Notes: generated by a model not told the origin, from the letters alone. 64,000 nucleotides of DNA from Streptomyces sp. WMMB 322 (GCF_900090145.1 NZ_FMHI01000015.1:62001-126000), one strand, 5' to 3'; positions 33,201-41,766 are shown, numbered from the stretch's first letter. Translations and numbers: made by a program.

Positions 33201-34608
33201 CGAGCTGCCTGCACCGCCCGCCCCCGCCCTCGCCGAGGGCACCACCGTCACCGTCCTCGGCGGCGGCGCACTGGGCACCCTCGTGGCGGAACGCCTCCGG
33301 GAGCTGGGCGCCATGCCGCACACCGTGCCGGACGGCCAGCCGCTCCCGGAGCAGGTCGGCGAGATCGTCTTCCACTTGCCCTTCCTGGAGTCGCCGGAGA
33401 CCACGCTCCCGGAGACCTTCCCGCTCTTCCAGGGCATCCTGGCCTCCGGACCCGCGCGGCTGATCGGGGCGGACCGGCGCGCGGAAGGCGCCGCCTCCGG
33501 TCTGCGGGGCTTCTTCCGCAGCGTCGCCCGCGAGTACGAGGACGTCGCCGCGACCCTGGTCGAAGTCGGCGCCGACGACGACCCGGACACCGTCGCCCGT
33601 CTCCTCGTGGCCGAACTCGGCGCCACGGAGCGCGAACCCGTCGTCCTCTGCGAAGGCGGACGCCGGCGCGCACTGAAGCTGGCACCCAAGGACCTGGGCG
33701 CGGTCGCCGCGACGGGCGCCGGCCCGGCCGGTGACGGGGTCTCCGAGGCGGCCGCCGCGGGACTCGACCGCGACTCAGTGCTGCTCCTGGTCGGGGGCGC
33801 CCGCGGTATCACCGCGCGCTTCGCCCGCACCGTCGCCGCCGCGAGCCGCTGCCGGATCGAGCTGCTGGGCCGCACTCCCGTGCCGCCGCCGTCCGAGGAC
33901 CCGGCCACGGCCGCGGCGCCGGGACGCGACGAGTTGCGCACGGCCTTCATCGGCTCCGGGATGACGTCACCGGCGCAGATCGAGCGTGCCGTCTCCGCCG
34001 TCCTCGCCGAACGCGAGGTGCGCGAAACCCTCGCCGCGCTGCGGGAGTCGGGCAGCCAGGCCCGCTACCGCTGCGTCGACGCGCTGGACGAGGAAGCCGT
34101 ACGCGCCGCAGTGAAGGAGATTCACGCGGAGCACGGCAGGCTCGACGGGGTCGTCTACGCGGCAGGCGTCATCGAGGACAAGCTGATCGCGGAGAAGTCG
34201 CCGGAGTCCTTCCGCCGTGTCTTCTCCACGAAGGCCGACGGCGCCCGCGTGCTGCTCGACGCCCTGGGCGCCCTGCCCGAATCCCCGCGCTTCGCCGTGC
34301 TGTTCGGCAGCATCGCCGGAGCACTGGGCAACCGCGGACAGGCCGACTACGCGGCAGCCAACGACGCCCTGGAGGAGCTGGGCCGGCGCTGGTCGACGGA
34401 GGACCGCCGCGGTCTGACCGTGCACTGGGGGCCATGGGCCGCCTCGGAGACCAACAGCGGCATGGTCACACCGGAGTTGATGCGCTCCTACGCGGCTCGC
34501 GGCATCGAACTCCTCGACCCCGAGGAGGGGCCGCTGAGTCTGCTGCGCGAACTGGCCTGGGGCGCGCCCACAGTGCACGCGGTGGTCGCCGCTGCGTCCG
34601 GCTGGTGA
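27295..34608 (+). CDS. PUFA-synthase-like iterative PKS: NPD-NPD-KS-AT-ACP-ACP-KR
   Basis: This is a 2437-residue multidomain synthase. Residues about 15-250 and 315-600 both resemble flavin-binding nitropropane-dioxygenase/PfaD-type enoyl reductase barrels (GSESGGRAG with VWACGGIG; GAECGGHVGP with VLFAGGVHD). KS follows at about 687-1120, with Cys876 in ACASSL, EAHGTGT and GHTKCAAG. AT lies at about 1240-1560, with FPGQGSQ and Ser1342 in GHSYGE. Two ACPs have the PUFA-type site SVDSIKR (Ser1768 and Ser1877). KR at about 2160-2420 has GGARGIT and Tyr2352. The DSIK ACPs and KS/AT order match PfaA-like synthases. ATG 27295 is chosen for GGGAGA upstream; GTG 27277 and ATG 27301 are alternatives. 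It probably builds an acyl chain with the next protein. Confidence 0.88.
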   Translation: MRMLDKDASHVSSRSNPVIAINPLHRPSPRLTAGACAAGALGVLELPAGDGALREAAEHLDRTDRWAARPFGVRVRPGCPVTDGDLPAAAETVLLADPARSPGEFGGRRVLVEVVGLDEARRAAAAGAHGLIVRGSESGGRAGELSTFVLLQHVLAALGGTRDGLPDGMPVWACGGIGPHTAAAAVAGGAAGVVLDTQLALLDEAGLPLEITEALSGLDGSETVLHHGMRVLRRRGPGAPELPDDAEEFTSRVGGDDLRTQFLPAGQDVFLAASFARRWNSVTDVVRGIREAVAAAVQDDGAAAALGPGAPGAAALGTRLPVAQGPMTRVSDQPEFAAAVAADGALPFLALALAGAEQTRTMLEATKSALGEAPWGVGILGFADEEIRAAQLEAVRQTKPTHAIIAGGRPAQAAALEAEGISTFLHVPSPGLLRQFLAAGARKFIFEGAECGGHVGPRNSFPLWEAQAEILLEFVAKERPGAAGEITVLFAGGVHDERSASMVAALAAPLTRAGVATGVLMGTAYLFTQEAVDAGAILPRFQQQVVAAERTDLLETAPGHATRCAHSAFTSHFASLKQQLRQAGVPEREIWEQLEKFNVGRLRVASKGIERVGPELRGVDEQRQGDEGMFMAGEVCVLRTDVTTVAALHESVGERAASVLRERSRRLRDELGLVERGSGQEEESRAEPLRIAVVGMAGMFPGAEDLSAFWANVLAGKDCVTEVPEERWDPELYYAPDGDGERTPSRWGGFLPEIPFDPLSFGIPPASLASIEPVQLLALEAARRALADAGCEGRPVDHSRTSVVFGAEAGSDLSNASVLRTVLPAYLGGDLPAALDEQLPHLTEDSFPGVLANVIAGRIANRLNLGGANYTVDAACASSLTAVDVACKELVTGTSDMVLCGGADLHNGINDYLLFSSVHALSPTGRSSTFDDGADGIALGEGVGCVVLKRLADAERDGDRIYAVIDGVGSASDGRALGLTAPRPEGQRAALTRAYRNAGVSPAQIGLIEAHGTGTVVGDRTELTTLTQVFTEAGAAPGSCAIGSVKSQIGHTKCAAGLAGLIKTTLALYHGVKPPTLHIEEPNAAWSRESSPFFFHSAARPWAAEASERVAGVSAFGFGGTNFHAVLRAYDQAPSVHSGDEWPVELFTFRGKDDAAAQRAVRRLLEQVDQAGQTGRGGAWRLRDHALGAARVSDSAAVRGEPVRIALLAQSVAELRGLLHRAAEGAHDPAAGIFAASGSATGEASEGGDIAFLFPGQGSQRPGMLADLFVAFPELQRYLHLGRRWADVLYPPTAFDKATADAQLARITDTAVAQPALGIVELAAADLLASLGIRPDMAAGHSYGELVALGVAGALSPQDVLTASAARAEAILGQIPDDGDAGAMAAVTALPEKVDEVLALAGLDGEVVTANRNSPRQTVISGPTEAVTKAVGHLKDAGLSARTLQVACAFHSPLVAGAGEVFARTLQSMYIHAPGLPVWSNSTAEPYDAVPHAVRAGLAEQIGSPVRFAEQIESMYAAGARVFAEVGPGKVLTRLVSAILGDRPHSTVTFEDAGRGGLYGFLAGVAQLAVAGADVRTAKLYQGRDAVDPESATPGKPAGWTVDGQLVRLADGTIPPNALRPPRPVTELIVPEPPTQDGTTLSGPDALIAEFLRSSREMVTAQRDVLLRYLGAAELPPAPAGSPALPAPAVTVPAAPAPATAANTPAGPASAPLPAAAPASSGDGAAAAVLSADAVLESVLSVVAERTGYPVDMIEPGLDLEADLSVDSIKRAEIAGELAVRLGLPVGRDADVEELSAARTAAAVSELLVARLGAAGPASAPLPGAAPASSGDGAAAAVLSADAVLESVLSVVAERTGYPVDMIEPGLDLEADLSVDSIKRAEIAGELAVRLGLPVGRDADVEELSAARTAAAVSELLVARLGAAAPATGAAQSAASAAVPAPAQDAPSEQAAAGGAVVVAPQRLEFTETELPAPPAPALAEGTTVTVLGGGALGTLVAERLRELGAMPHTVPDGQPLPEQVGEIVFHLPFLESPETTLPETFPLFQGILASGPARLIGADRRAEGAASGLRGFFRSVAREYEDVAATLVEVGADDDPDTVARLLVAELGATEREPVVLCEGGRRRALKLAPKDLGAVAATGAGPAGDGVSEAAAAGLDRDSVLLLVGGARGITARFARTVAAASRCRIELLGRTPVPPPSEDPATAAAPGRDELRTAFIGSGMTSPAQIERAVSAVLAEREVRETLAALRESGSQARYRCVDALDEEAVRAAVKEIHAEHGRLDGVVYAAGVIEDKLIAEKSPESFRRVFSTKADGARVLLDALGALPESPRFAVLFGSIAGALGNRGQADYAAANDALEELGRRWSTEDRRGLTVHWGPWAASETNSGMVTPELMRSYAARGIELLDPEEGPLSLLRELAWGAPTVHAVVAAASGW
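32410..33063 (+). repeat. 327-base tandem duplication coding the two ACP domains
   Basis: Unit 1 (32410-32736) and unit 2 (32737-33063) match almost base for base, with about three differences, all near the 5' ends. Within them codon choice shifts to TTG, GTG, GGT and CGT, unlike the flanking C-ending codons. This points to recent duplication or gene conversion and perhaps an imported ACP module. Confidence 0.92.
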
Positions 34609-34611
34609 ACC

Positions 34612-37600
34612 GTGTCCGCCCCTGAGCGGGGTCCCTCCCGCACCCCCGTCGCGATCGTCGGCATGGCCGCTCTCTTCCCGGGCGCCGGCGATCTGGACCG
34701 CTACTGGCAGAACATCGTCGGCGGCGTCGACGCGATCACCGACGTGCCCGAAGGCCGCTGGGACGAGGAGTTCTACGCGGCCTGGGGGTCCCCCCGGTCG
34801 GAGTCCGCGGGAGGGCCACGGCGCGCCGACCGCGTCTACTGCCGGCGCGGCGGATTCATCGACGACACCGCCGAGTTCGACCTGACGCGGTTCGGCATCA
34901 TGCCCAACTCGGTGCCCGGGACCGAGCCCGACCAGCTCATCGCCCTCGATGTGGCCCACCGGTCCGTCGAGGACGCCGGAGGGGACGGGGTGCTGCCGGA
35001 GGACCGGCAGCGGGCAGGAGTCGTACTGGGCCGCGGCGGGTACCTCACGCCCGGTCTGGTGCGGCTCGATCAGCGCGTACGCACCAGCAACCAGGTCGTG
35101 CGCACGCTCCGCGAACTCGTGCCCGAACTGGGCGAGGACCGGCTGGAAGAGGTGCGTTCGGCCTTCGCTGCCCAACTCGGGCCCGAAGCACCGGAGTCGG
35201 CCATCGGCCTGGTGCCCAACCTGGCGGCCTCGCGTGTCGCGAACAGGCTCGACCTGCGCGGTCCCGCCTACACCGTGGACGCCGCCTGTGCCTCGTCGCT
35301 CGTGGCCGTCGACCACGCGGTCCGCGAACTCGACGCCGGACGCTGCGACATCATGCTCGCCGGCGGCGTGCACCACTGCCACGACATCACCCTGTGGTCC
35401 GTCTTCAGCCAGCTCGGCGCGCTCTCACGCAGCCAGCGGATACGGCCGCTGCACCGCGGGGCGGACGGCGTCCTCATCGGCGAGGGCACGGGCGTCGTGG
35501 TGCTCAAGCGCCTCGCGGACGCCGAACGTGACGGCGACCGGATATACGCCGTCGTGCGCGGCACGGGGGTGGCCAGCGACGGCCGTTCCTCCAGCCTGTT
35601 CAACCCCGACCCCGGCGGACAGGTGCGTGCCGTGCGCCAGGCGTGGGACGCCGCGGGGCTGGACCCGCTCGCTCCCGGAGCCATCGGGCTGCTGGAGGCT
35701 CACGGCACCGCGACACCCGCCGGTGACGAGGCCGAACTGACCACGCTCGCCGAGGTGTTCGGCACCGGCACCGGGCCCGGAGGGACCGCCGCGGACGGGG
35801 GCGAGGGCGCCCGTGCGGTCATCGGCTCGGTGAAGTCGATGATCGGGCACACCATGCCCGCCGCGGGCATAGCCGGACTCATCAAGGCCGCACTGGCCGT
35901 CCACCACAACGTGCTGCCCCCGACGCTGCACTGCGACGACCCGCACCCGGCCCTCGCCCGCACGCGCTTCGCGCCGCTCGCCGAGGCACGCCCCTGGGAG
36001 GAACCGGAGGGCGGCGCACCGCGCCGGGCAGGCGTCAACGCCTTCGGCTTCGGCGGCATCAACGCCCACGTCGTACTGGAGCAGCCCGCGACGCGGCCCG
36101 CCGACCGGAACGCCGCGTCCGGCGGGGGCGCCACCGCCACCGCGGCCGTCGTCGAACCCGAGCGGGTGCTGCGGCTGGCCGCCGACGGACCTGAGGCGCT
36201 CGCGGACCTGCTGGAGCGCGACGACGCGGCGGTGCTGGCGCAGGGCCTCGACGAGACCACCTCCGTCACCGCGCGGTGCCGGCTGGGCATCGTCGACCCG
36301 ACGGCGCGGCGCCTGAAGCTGGCACGCAAGGCCGTCGCCAAGGGCATGCCGTGGTCCGGACGCAGTGACGTGTGGTTCAGCCCCCGCCCCATACTCGGTC
36401 CCGCGGGAGGGCTCACCGCCTTCGTCTTCCCGGGGCTGGAGGCCGAGTTCGAACCCAGGGCGGGCGGGCTGGCAGAGCGGTTCGGCCTTGACTTCTCCTT
36501 CGGCAGTCAGGCGGAGGTCGGCGACGTCGGACGGCACGGCGCGGCCGTCTTCCAGCTCGGCAGGATTCTCGACGCCGCACTGCGCGCACTCGCCGTCGTC
36601 CCGGACGCCGTGGCCGGGCACAGCGTGGGCGAGTGGACGGCGATGGCGTGCGGCGGCATCCACGCCGCCGACGAAGTCGACGCGTTCCTGGCCGGGTTCG
36701 ACCCGGACGCGCTGCGCGTGCCGGGAGCCGTCTTCGGCGTCCTCGGCATGCCCGCCGATGACGTCCTCGCGGAGCTGCACGGACGCACGGACGTCGTGCT
36801 CTCCCACGACAACGCGCCGAACCAGTCGATGATCTGCGGCTCCGAAGAGGCCGTCGAGGCCATGGTGGCGCGCATGCGCTCCCGCGGAGTGATCAGCCAG
36901 GTGCTGCCGTTCCGCTCCGGGTTCCACACGCCGATGCTCGCCCCCTACCTCGGGCCGATCCGCGGCGCGGCGGAGGCCTACCGCCTGCATCCGCAGACGA
37001 CGCCCGTGTGGTCGGCGACCACGGCCTCGCCGTATCCCGAAGACCCCGATGCGATACGGGAGTTGTTCGTACGGCATCTGCTGGAGCCGGTGCGCTTCCG
37101 GCAGATGATCCTGGCCATGTACGACGCCGGTCACCGTGCGTTCATCCAGCTCGGAGCCGGGCAGCTCGGCTCCCTCATCGACGACACGCTCTCCGGATGC
37201 GACCGCCTCGTCGTCTCCGCGCACGCCGGTGCGCGGGACAGCCTTGCGCAGCTGCGCCGCGTCGTGACCGCGCTGTGGGTGGAGGGGGCCGAACCGGACG
37301 TGCGGCCCCTGCTCGGCTCCGAGGACGCCGGGCGCGCCGGGGCGAAGGCGGGGGCGGGGGCCGGGTCCTCCGCACGCCCCGGGGTGCGGCTCGACCTCGA
37401 CGGCGCGCTGGTGTCGCTGCCCGAGCAGGTGCACGGAAGCCTCTCCGGAACCGTCGGTCCGGCGGCAGCGGCCGCCTCCGCCGGAACGGCCCCGGCGCCG
37501 GCCCCCGCTTTCGCTGCCGCCTCCGCGTCGATGGCGAGGCTGGACAATGCCGGCTCCGGGAATCCGCTGGCCGCCGAACTCTCCGCGCTCCTGCAGGAGA

Positions 37601-39381
37601 CGGCCTCCGCCGCCGCCGACGTGATCGGCGCCGGCACCCGCCGTCACGTGCCGGCCGCGCGGCCCGCGCACAGGAGCCGTCCGGGCGGGCCGACCGCGCG
37701 GCGCGGCCCGGCACCGGCGGGTCCGGCACCGGCGGGTCCGGCACCGGCCGGTCCGGCACCGGTGCCGCCCTCCGCGCCCGTGCCTCCCGCCGTTCCGCCT
37801 GCCGGGCCCGGAGCGGCGCCGTCCGTGCCCTCGGTGCTCCGCGTGGGGCTGGACGAGATGCCGTACCTGGTCGACCACTGCTTCTTCCGGCAGCGCCCCG
37901 GATGGCCCGACGTGGCCGACAGCTGGCCCATCGTGCCCGCCACCACCGTGATCGGACACCTCATGGAGATCGCCGAAAGCGCCGTGCCGGGCATGCGCGC
38001 GGTCGGCCTTCGCGACGTGCGGCTGCTGAAGTGGATCGAGGCCGTCCCGGCCCACGACGTGCCCGTCGCCGTCCGGCGCACCGCACCCACCGAGGTGGAG
38101 GTGGAGCTGACGGGCTCCTCCCGCGCCGTCGTCGAACTCGCCCCCCGCCATGATCCGCCCCCGGCGCCGTGGCCCGTCGACCCGTCCTCGGACCGTGCAC
38201 CGGACATGCGTGCCGAACAGCTCTACACGGAACGGTGGATGTTCCACGGCCCGAAGTTCCAGGGCGTGAGCGAGCTGACCGCCATCGGCGAGAGGCACGT
38301 ACGGGGCGTCATCACCGCGCCCGGGGCACCGGGTTCGCTGCTGGACAACGTCGGCCAGCTCCTGGGCTACTGGATCATGGCGACGCTCACCGAGCGCACG
38401 ACGGTCTTCCCCGTCAGCGTGGACCGCATACGCTTCCACGGCCCCGAGCCCGGAGCCGGCCAGCAGGTGACCTGTTCCGTCCGCATCACCGGCGTCACCC
38501 GCAGCTTGCTCACCGCCGACATGCAGCTGCTGCACGAAGGCCGTGTGTGGGCGGAGCTGACGGGCTGGACGGACCGACGCTTCGACACCGATCCCGGAAT
38601 CCGCGCCGTCGACCGCTTCCCCGGCTGCAACACCCTCTCCGCACAGCAGCCGGAGGGCTGGTCCCTGGTGCACGAGCGCTGGCCGGACCTGGCGACGCGC
38701 GAACTGGTGATGCGCAACATGCTCGGCAGCGCGGAACGCGCCGGCTACGCCGCGCTTCCTCCCGTCCGCAGGCGGCAGTTCCTGCTCGGCAGGATCGCGG
38801 CCAAGGACGCCGCGCGCGCACTGCTGTGGGCGGAAGGCGCAGGCGACATCTACCCGGCGGAGGTCTCCGTGCACAACGACGACGAAGGCCGGCCCTTCGT
38901 CCGCGGCGTGCACGGCCGCACCGTCGGGGAGTTGACGGTCTCCATCGCGCACCGCGGCGAGTGCGGTGTCGCGATCGCACGCCGCGGCCCGTGCGGCATC
39001 GACGTCGAGGAGATCACCGCCCGCTCCCGGGCCACCGTCGAGGCGGCCTGCGGAGCGGAGGAACTCGCCCTGCTGCGCGGCCTGTCGGACGGCGGGCCGG
39101 AGCACGGCGCGGAGAGTTCAGGAAGTGAGGAGGTCTGGTTCACGCGCATGTGGGCGGCGAAGGAAGCCGTCGCGAAGCTGCGCGGCACCGGACTGCGGGG
39201 CCGTCCGTCGGACTACCAGGTGGTCTCGGCGGACACCGACCGGCTCCGGGTGCGTCACGGGGGCCACTCGTACGAGGTGCGGGTGCGGGAGACAGCGAAT
39301 CCGCCGGGCTTGCCCGAGCGGCGGTATGTGGTCGCGTGGACGGCCGCCCACGAGGAATCAGGAGTGCAAGATGACCACTGA
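34612..39381 (+). CDS. PUFA-synthase-like PKS: KS-AT-DH-phosphopantetheinyl transferase
   Basis: This 1589-residue protein has KS at about 10-450, with Cys226 in ACASSL, EAHGTAT and GHTMPAAG. An AT-like domain at about 590-900 has Ser671 in GHSVGEW, but the usual GQGSQ oxyanion-hole motif is replaced by FPGLEAEF. An Ala/Pro-rich linker precedes a hot-dog dehydratase at about 1075-1320, with His1089 in VDHCFF and Asp1245 in LLDNVGQ. A C-terminal Sfp-type phosphopantetheinyl transferase at about 1390-1570 has GIDVEE at 1463 and WAAKEA at 1514. The fused transferase would activate the ACPs of this same locus. The GTG start lies three bases after the first PKS gene, so the two are co-translated. 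Confidence 0.88.
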   Translation: MSAPERGPSRTPVAIVGMAALFPGAGDLDRYWQNIVGGVDAITDVPEGRWDEEFYAAWGSPRSESAGGPRRADRVYCRRGGFIDDTAEFDLTRFGIMPNSVPGTEPDQLIALDVAHRSVEDAGGDGVLPEDRQRAGVVLGRGGYLTPGLVRLDQRVRTSNQVVRTLRELVPELGEDRLEEVRSAFAAQLGPEAPESAIGLVPNLAASRVANRLDLRGPAYTVDAACASSLVAVDHAVRELDAGRCDIMLAGGVHHCHDITLWSVFSQLGALSRSQRIRPLHRGADGVLIGEGTGVVVLKRLADAERDGDRIYAVVRGTGVASDGRSSSLFNPDPGGQVRAVRQAWDAAGLDPLAPGAIGLLEAHGTATPAGDEAELTTLAEVFGTGTGPGGTAADGGEGARAVIGSVKSMIGHTMPAAGIAGLIKAALAVHHNVLPPTLHCDDPHPALARTRFAPLAEARPWEEPEGGAPRRAGVNAFGFGGINAHVVLEQPATRPADRNAASGGGATATAAVVEPERVLRLAADGPEALADLLERDDAAVLAQGLDETTSVTARCRLGIVDPTARRLKLARKAVAKGMPWSGRSDVWFSPRPILGPAGGLTAFVFPGLEAEFEPRAGGLAERFGLDFSFGSQAEVGDVGRHGAAVFQLGRILDAALRALAVVPDAVAGHSVGEWTAMACGGIHAADEVDAFLAGFDPDALRVPGAVFGVLGMPADDVLAELHGRTDVVLSHDNAPNQSMICGSEEAVEAMVARMRSRGVISQVLPFRSGFHTPMLAPYLGPIRGAAEAYRLHPQTTPVWSATTASPYPEDPDAIRELFVRHLLEPVRFRQMILAMYDAGHRAFIQLGAGQLGSLIDDTLSGCDRLVVSAHAGARDSLAQLRRVVTALWVEGAEPDVRPLLGSEDAGRAGAKAGAGAGSSARPGVRLDLDGALVSLPEQVHGSLSGTVGPAAAAASAGTAPAPAPAFAAASASMARLDNAGSGNPLAAELSALLQETASAAADVIGAGTRRHVPAARPAHRSRPGGPTARRGPAPAGPAPAGPAPAGPAPVPPSAPVPPAVPPAGPGAAPSVPSVLRVGLDEMPYLVDHCFFRQRPGWPDVADSWPIVPATTVIGHLMEIAESAVPGMRAVGLRDVRLLKWIEAVPAHDVPVAVRRTAPTEVEVELTGSSRAVVELAPRHDPPPAPWPVDPSSDRAPDMRAEQLYTERWMFHGPKFQGVSELTAIGERHVRGVITAPGAPGSLLDNVGQLLGYWIMATLTERTTVFPVSVDRIRFHGPEPGAGQQVTCSVRITGVTRSLLTADMQLLHEGRVWAELTGWTDRRFDTDPGIRAVDRFPGCNTLSAQQPEGWSLVHERWPDLATRELVMRNMLGSAERAGYAALPPVRRRQFLLGRIAAKDAARALLWAEGAGDIYPAEVSVHNDDEGRPFVRGVHGRTVGELTVSIAHRGECGVAIARRGPCGIDVEEITARSRATVEAACGAEELALLRGLSDGGPEHGAESSGSEEVWFTRMWAAKEAVAKLRGTGLRGRPSDYQVVSADTDRLRVRHGGHSYEVRVRETANPPGLPERRYVVAWTAAHEESGVQDDH

Positions 39382-39721
39382 CGCGACCCGGTTCGCGCCT
39401 GCGCAGCCGCACGGGACGGCGCACGCCGGAACCGGTCCGGGGGAAGTCCTGGCGGACATCGCCGGAATGCTGCGCGAACTGCTCGAGGAGTACGGCTTCG
39501 ACGAGGCCGAGATAGGAAGGGAGACCACCTTCCACGACGACCTGGAGCTGGAGAGCATCGACCTGGTGACGCTCTCGGGTTCGCTGCGCGAGCACTACGG
39601 GGACCGCGTCAACTTCGCCGAGTTCGTGGCCGATCTCGAACTCGACGAGATCATCGCGCTGACCGTGGGTCAACTGGTGGACTTCGTCGTCGCGTCGCTG
39701 CGCGCAACGGAAGAGGGCTGA
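39371..39721 (+). CDS. Free-standing acyl carrier protein
   Basis: This is a 116-residue acidic ACP. The attachment-site motif DDLELESIDLVTLSGSL gives Ser in LESIDL, different from the DSIK type of the two embedded ACPs. It therefore probably serves another partner, such as the hydrolase or glycosyltransferase step, or initial loading. The ATG at 39371 has AGGAG upstream and overlaps the end of the second PKS gene by 11 bases. An N-terminal extension of about 25 residues (ATRFAPAQPHGTAHAG) is unstructured. Confidence 0.88.
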   Translation: MTTDATRFAPAQPHGTAHAGTGPGEVLADIAGMLRELLEEYGFDEAEIGRETTFHDDLELESIDLVTLSGSLREHYGDRVNFAEFVADLELDEIIALTVGQLVDFVVASLRATEEG

Positions 39722-39727
39722 TCCGGG

Positions 39728-40564
39728 ATGAAGATCCGTACCGGAGAGATCACCACCCATGTGCAGCGCCTCCCCGCCACCGTGCGCGAGGGGCAGCAGG
39801 GCGAGCCGCCCGTCGTGGTGTTCGTGCACGGGCTGCTGACCGACAGCCTGGCGAGCTACTACTTCACGCTCGGGCCCGCGTTCGCCGCGGCCGGCATCGA
39901 CGTGATCATGTACGACCTGCGCGGGCACGGCCGCAGCGAGCGGCCGGAGAGCGGCTACCGGATCGAGTCCTTCGTCGACGACCTCGTCGCGCTGCTCGAC
40001 GCGCTCGGTGAGCGGCGGCGGGTGCACGTCGTGGGCAACTCCTTCGGCGGCACGGTCGCGGCCGGGGCAGCCGCCTGGTACCCGGAGCGGATCGCGACGC
40101 TCACCCTCATCGAGGCCGAGCCGCCGGTCCAGCGGTGGACACGGCACATGGCCGAGGGGCTCGCTCTCGCCAAGGAGCAGCTCGTGCACGAGGAGGTCAT
40201 CGACTGGATCAAGGAGAACCGCGGTGCGCAGACCGCGCGCCTTTCGCGCATCGCGGGCCGCATCCTCAACTCCACCACGCTGGGCGCGGAGGTGTGGAGC
40301 GGACGTGTCATAGACGACGACCTGTCGGCGATCACCTGCCCCGTGCTGGCGATCTTCGGTGAGGAGTCGGGGCTCGTCGCCCAGGTCCCGTTGTTCGAGA
40401 GCGTGCTGGAGCGCTGCCGCACCGTCGTGCTGCCCGACCAGGGCCACTCCGTCCTGGTGGAGCGCACCAAGGAGACACGGGACCTGCTCCTGGACTGGGT
40501 GCGCGAGCACGACGAGGCCGAGAAGAGGGCGGCCGGGCACGAACTGGCAGAGGCCGCACGGTGA
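39728..40564 (+). CDS. Alpha/beta hydrolase, probable acyl release or transfer enzyme
   Basis: This 278-residue protein has an alpha/beta-hydrolase fold. The oxyanion region is VVFVHGLLTDS, followed by LRGHGRSE, the nucleophile elbow GNSFGG (Ser), an acid in the GEESG region and catalytic His in PDQGHSVLVE. The locus has no separate thioesterase domain, so this enzyme is the best candidate for releasing the acyl chain from ACP or moving it to an acceptor. That role is inferred. The ATG at 39728 lies six bases past the ACP stop. It ends in a GTGA overlap with the glycosyltransferase gene. Confidence 0.85.
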   Translation: MKIRTGEITTHVQRLPATVREGQQGEPPVVVFVHGLLTDSLASYYFTLGPAFAAAGIDVIMYDLRGHGRSERPESGYRIESFVDDLVALLDALGERRRVHVVGNSFGGTVAAGAAAWYPERIATLTLIEAEPPVQRWTRHMAEGLALAKEQLVHEEVIDWIKENRGAQTARLSRIAGRILNSTTLGAEVWSGRVIDDDLSAITCPVLAIFGEESGLVAQVPLFESVLERCRTVVLPDQGHSVLVERTKETRDLLLDWVREHDEAEKRAAGHELAEAAR

Positions 40565-41766
40565 CTCGCCTCCTCTTCGTCGTCCCCCCGCTGGTCGGGC
40601 ACACCAACCCGCTGCTGGGCGTCGCCGCCGAACTCACCCGCAGGGGCCACCGGGTGGCCTGGGCCGGGTACGGCGAGCTGATCCGGCGCCTGGCGGGAGA
40701 GGACGCAGAGGTCCACGAGACGCGGATGCCGGACAGCGACCTCGGCCGGCCGCCGAAGCTGACCGGGCCCGCGGCCTTCCGCTTCCTGTGGGAGGACTTC
40801 TTCGCACCGCTGGCCGGACTGATGGCGCCGGGCGTCGACTCCGCGATCCGCGAGTTCCGCCCCGACCTGGTGGTGGCGGACCAGCACGCCGTGGCCGGGG
40901 CGCTGGTGGCCGAACGCCACGGCATCCCGTACGTGACGTCGGTGACCACGTCGGCCGAACTCACCGACCCGCTCTCCTCGATGCCGAAGGTGGAGGCGTG
41001 GCTGAAGGGCATCTTCGCCTCGCTGCGCGCCGAGTTCGGCGACGAACGGTGCAGCGGCGACCCCCGCTTCTCCCCGCACGGCATCGTCGCCTTCACCGGC
41101 CGGGCGCTGCTCGGCGACGCCCCGCTGCCCTGGGACGGCGTGCACATGGTGGGCCCGGCCATCGCCCCGCGCGCACCCCGGTGCGACTTCCCCTACGGGG
41201 AGCTCGACCCCGGGCGGCGCAAGGTGCTGGTCACCCTGGGCACGGCCAACGCCGACGCCGGCGGACGGTTCCTCGGCGAGGCCGTCGCCGCGCTGGAGGG
41301 CCTGCGCGAGACGGTGCAGGGCATCGTCGTCGACCCCGGCGGTGTGCTCGGAGTACCCCGGGAGCAGACCGGGCCGGGGCAGTCCGGGCTGCTGGTGCGC
41401 GAGTACGTGCCGCAGCTCGATCTGCTTCCCCACCTCGACGCCGTCGTGTGCCACGGCGGCCACAACACCGTGTGCGAATCGCTCTGGCACGGCGTCCCCC
41501 TCGTGCTCGCGCCGATCCGCGACGACCAGCCGATCGTCTCGGGGCAGGTCGTCGACGCCGGTGCGGGAGTGCGGGTCCGCTTCAACAGGGTCGACGCTCC
41601 ACGGCTGGCCGCGGCCGTCACGTCCGTGCTCGATCCGGCGGGCGGCCACAAGGAGGCGGCCGAGGCGATCGGCCGGTCCTTCCGTGAGGCCGGCGGCGCG
41701 CGGGCCGCCGCGGACCACCTCGACCGCATCGCCGCGCAGGCGGCGAACTACCAGGCAGCAGGCTGA
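40561..41766 (+). CDS. UDP-glycosyltransferase-like (GT1/MGT family) enzyme
   Basis: This 401-residue GT-B enzyme has the N-terminal acceptor domain starting MTRLLFVVPPLVGHTNPLLGVAAELTRRGH. The C-terminal donor domain has the motif VCHGGHNTVCESLWHGVPLVLAPIRDDQP, typical of macrolide and lipid glycosyltransferases. It most likely adds a sugar to a hydroxyl of the synthase product, giving a glycolipid. Its place between the hydrolase and exporter genes supports this. The sugar donor cannot be read from sequence, and no deoxysugar genes are in the locus, so a common nucleotide sugar is likely. The GTG at 40561 overlaps the hydrolase stop. Confidence 0.9.
   Translation: MTRLLFVVPPLVGHTNPLLGVAAELTRRGHRVAWAGYGELIRRLAGEDAEVHETRMPDSDLGRPPKLTGPAAFRFLWEDFFAPLAGLMAPGVDSAIREFRPDLVVADQHAVAGALVAERHGIPYVTSVTTSAELTDPLSSMPKVEAWLKGIFASLRAEFGDERCSGDPRFSPHGIVAFTGRALLGDAPLPWDGVHMVGPAIAPRAPRCDFPYGELDPGRRKVLVTLGTANADAGGRFLGEAVAALEGLRETVQGIVVDPGGVLGVPREQTGPGQSGLLVREYVPQLDLLPHLDAVVCHGGHNTVCESLWHGVPLVLAPIRDDQPIVSGQVVDAGAGVRVRFNRVDAPRLAAAVTSVLDPAGGHKEAAEAIGRSFREAGGARAAADHLDRIAAQAANYQAAG

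Noticed and set aside
35425..39105. 1226-codon minus-strand open frame opposite the second synthase
   Set aside because: It mirrors the KS-AT-DH-PPTase gene, whose catalytic motifs are intact on the plus strand; the antisense product has no recognisable domain.
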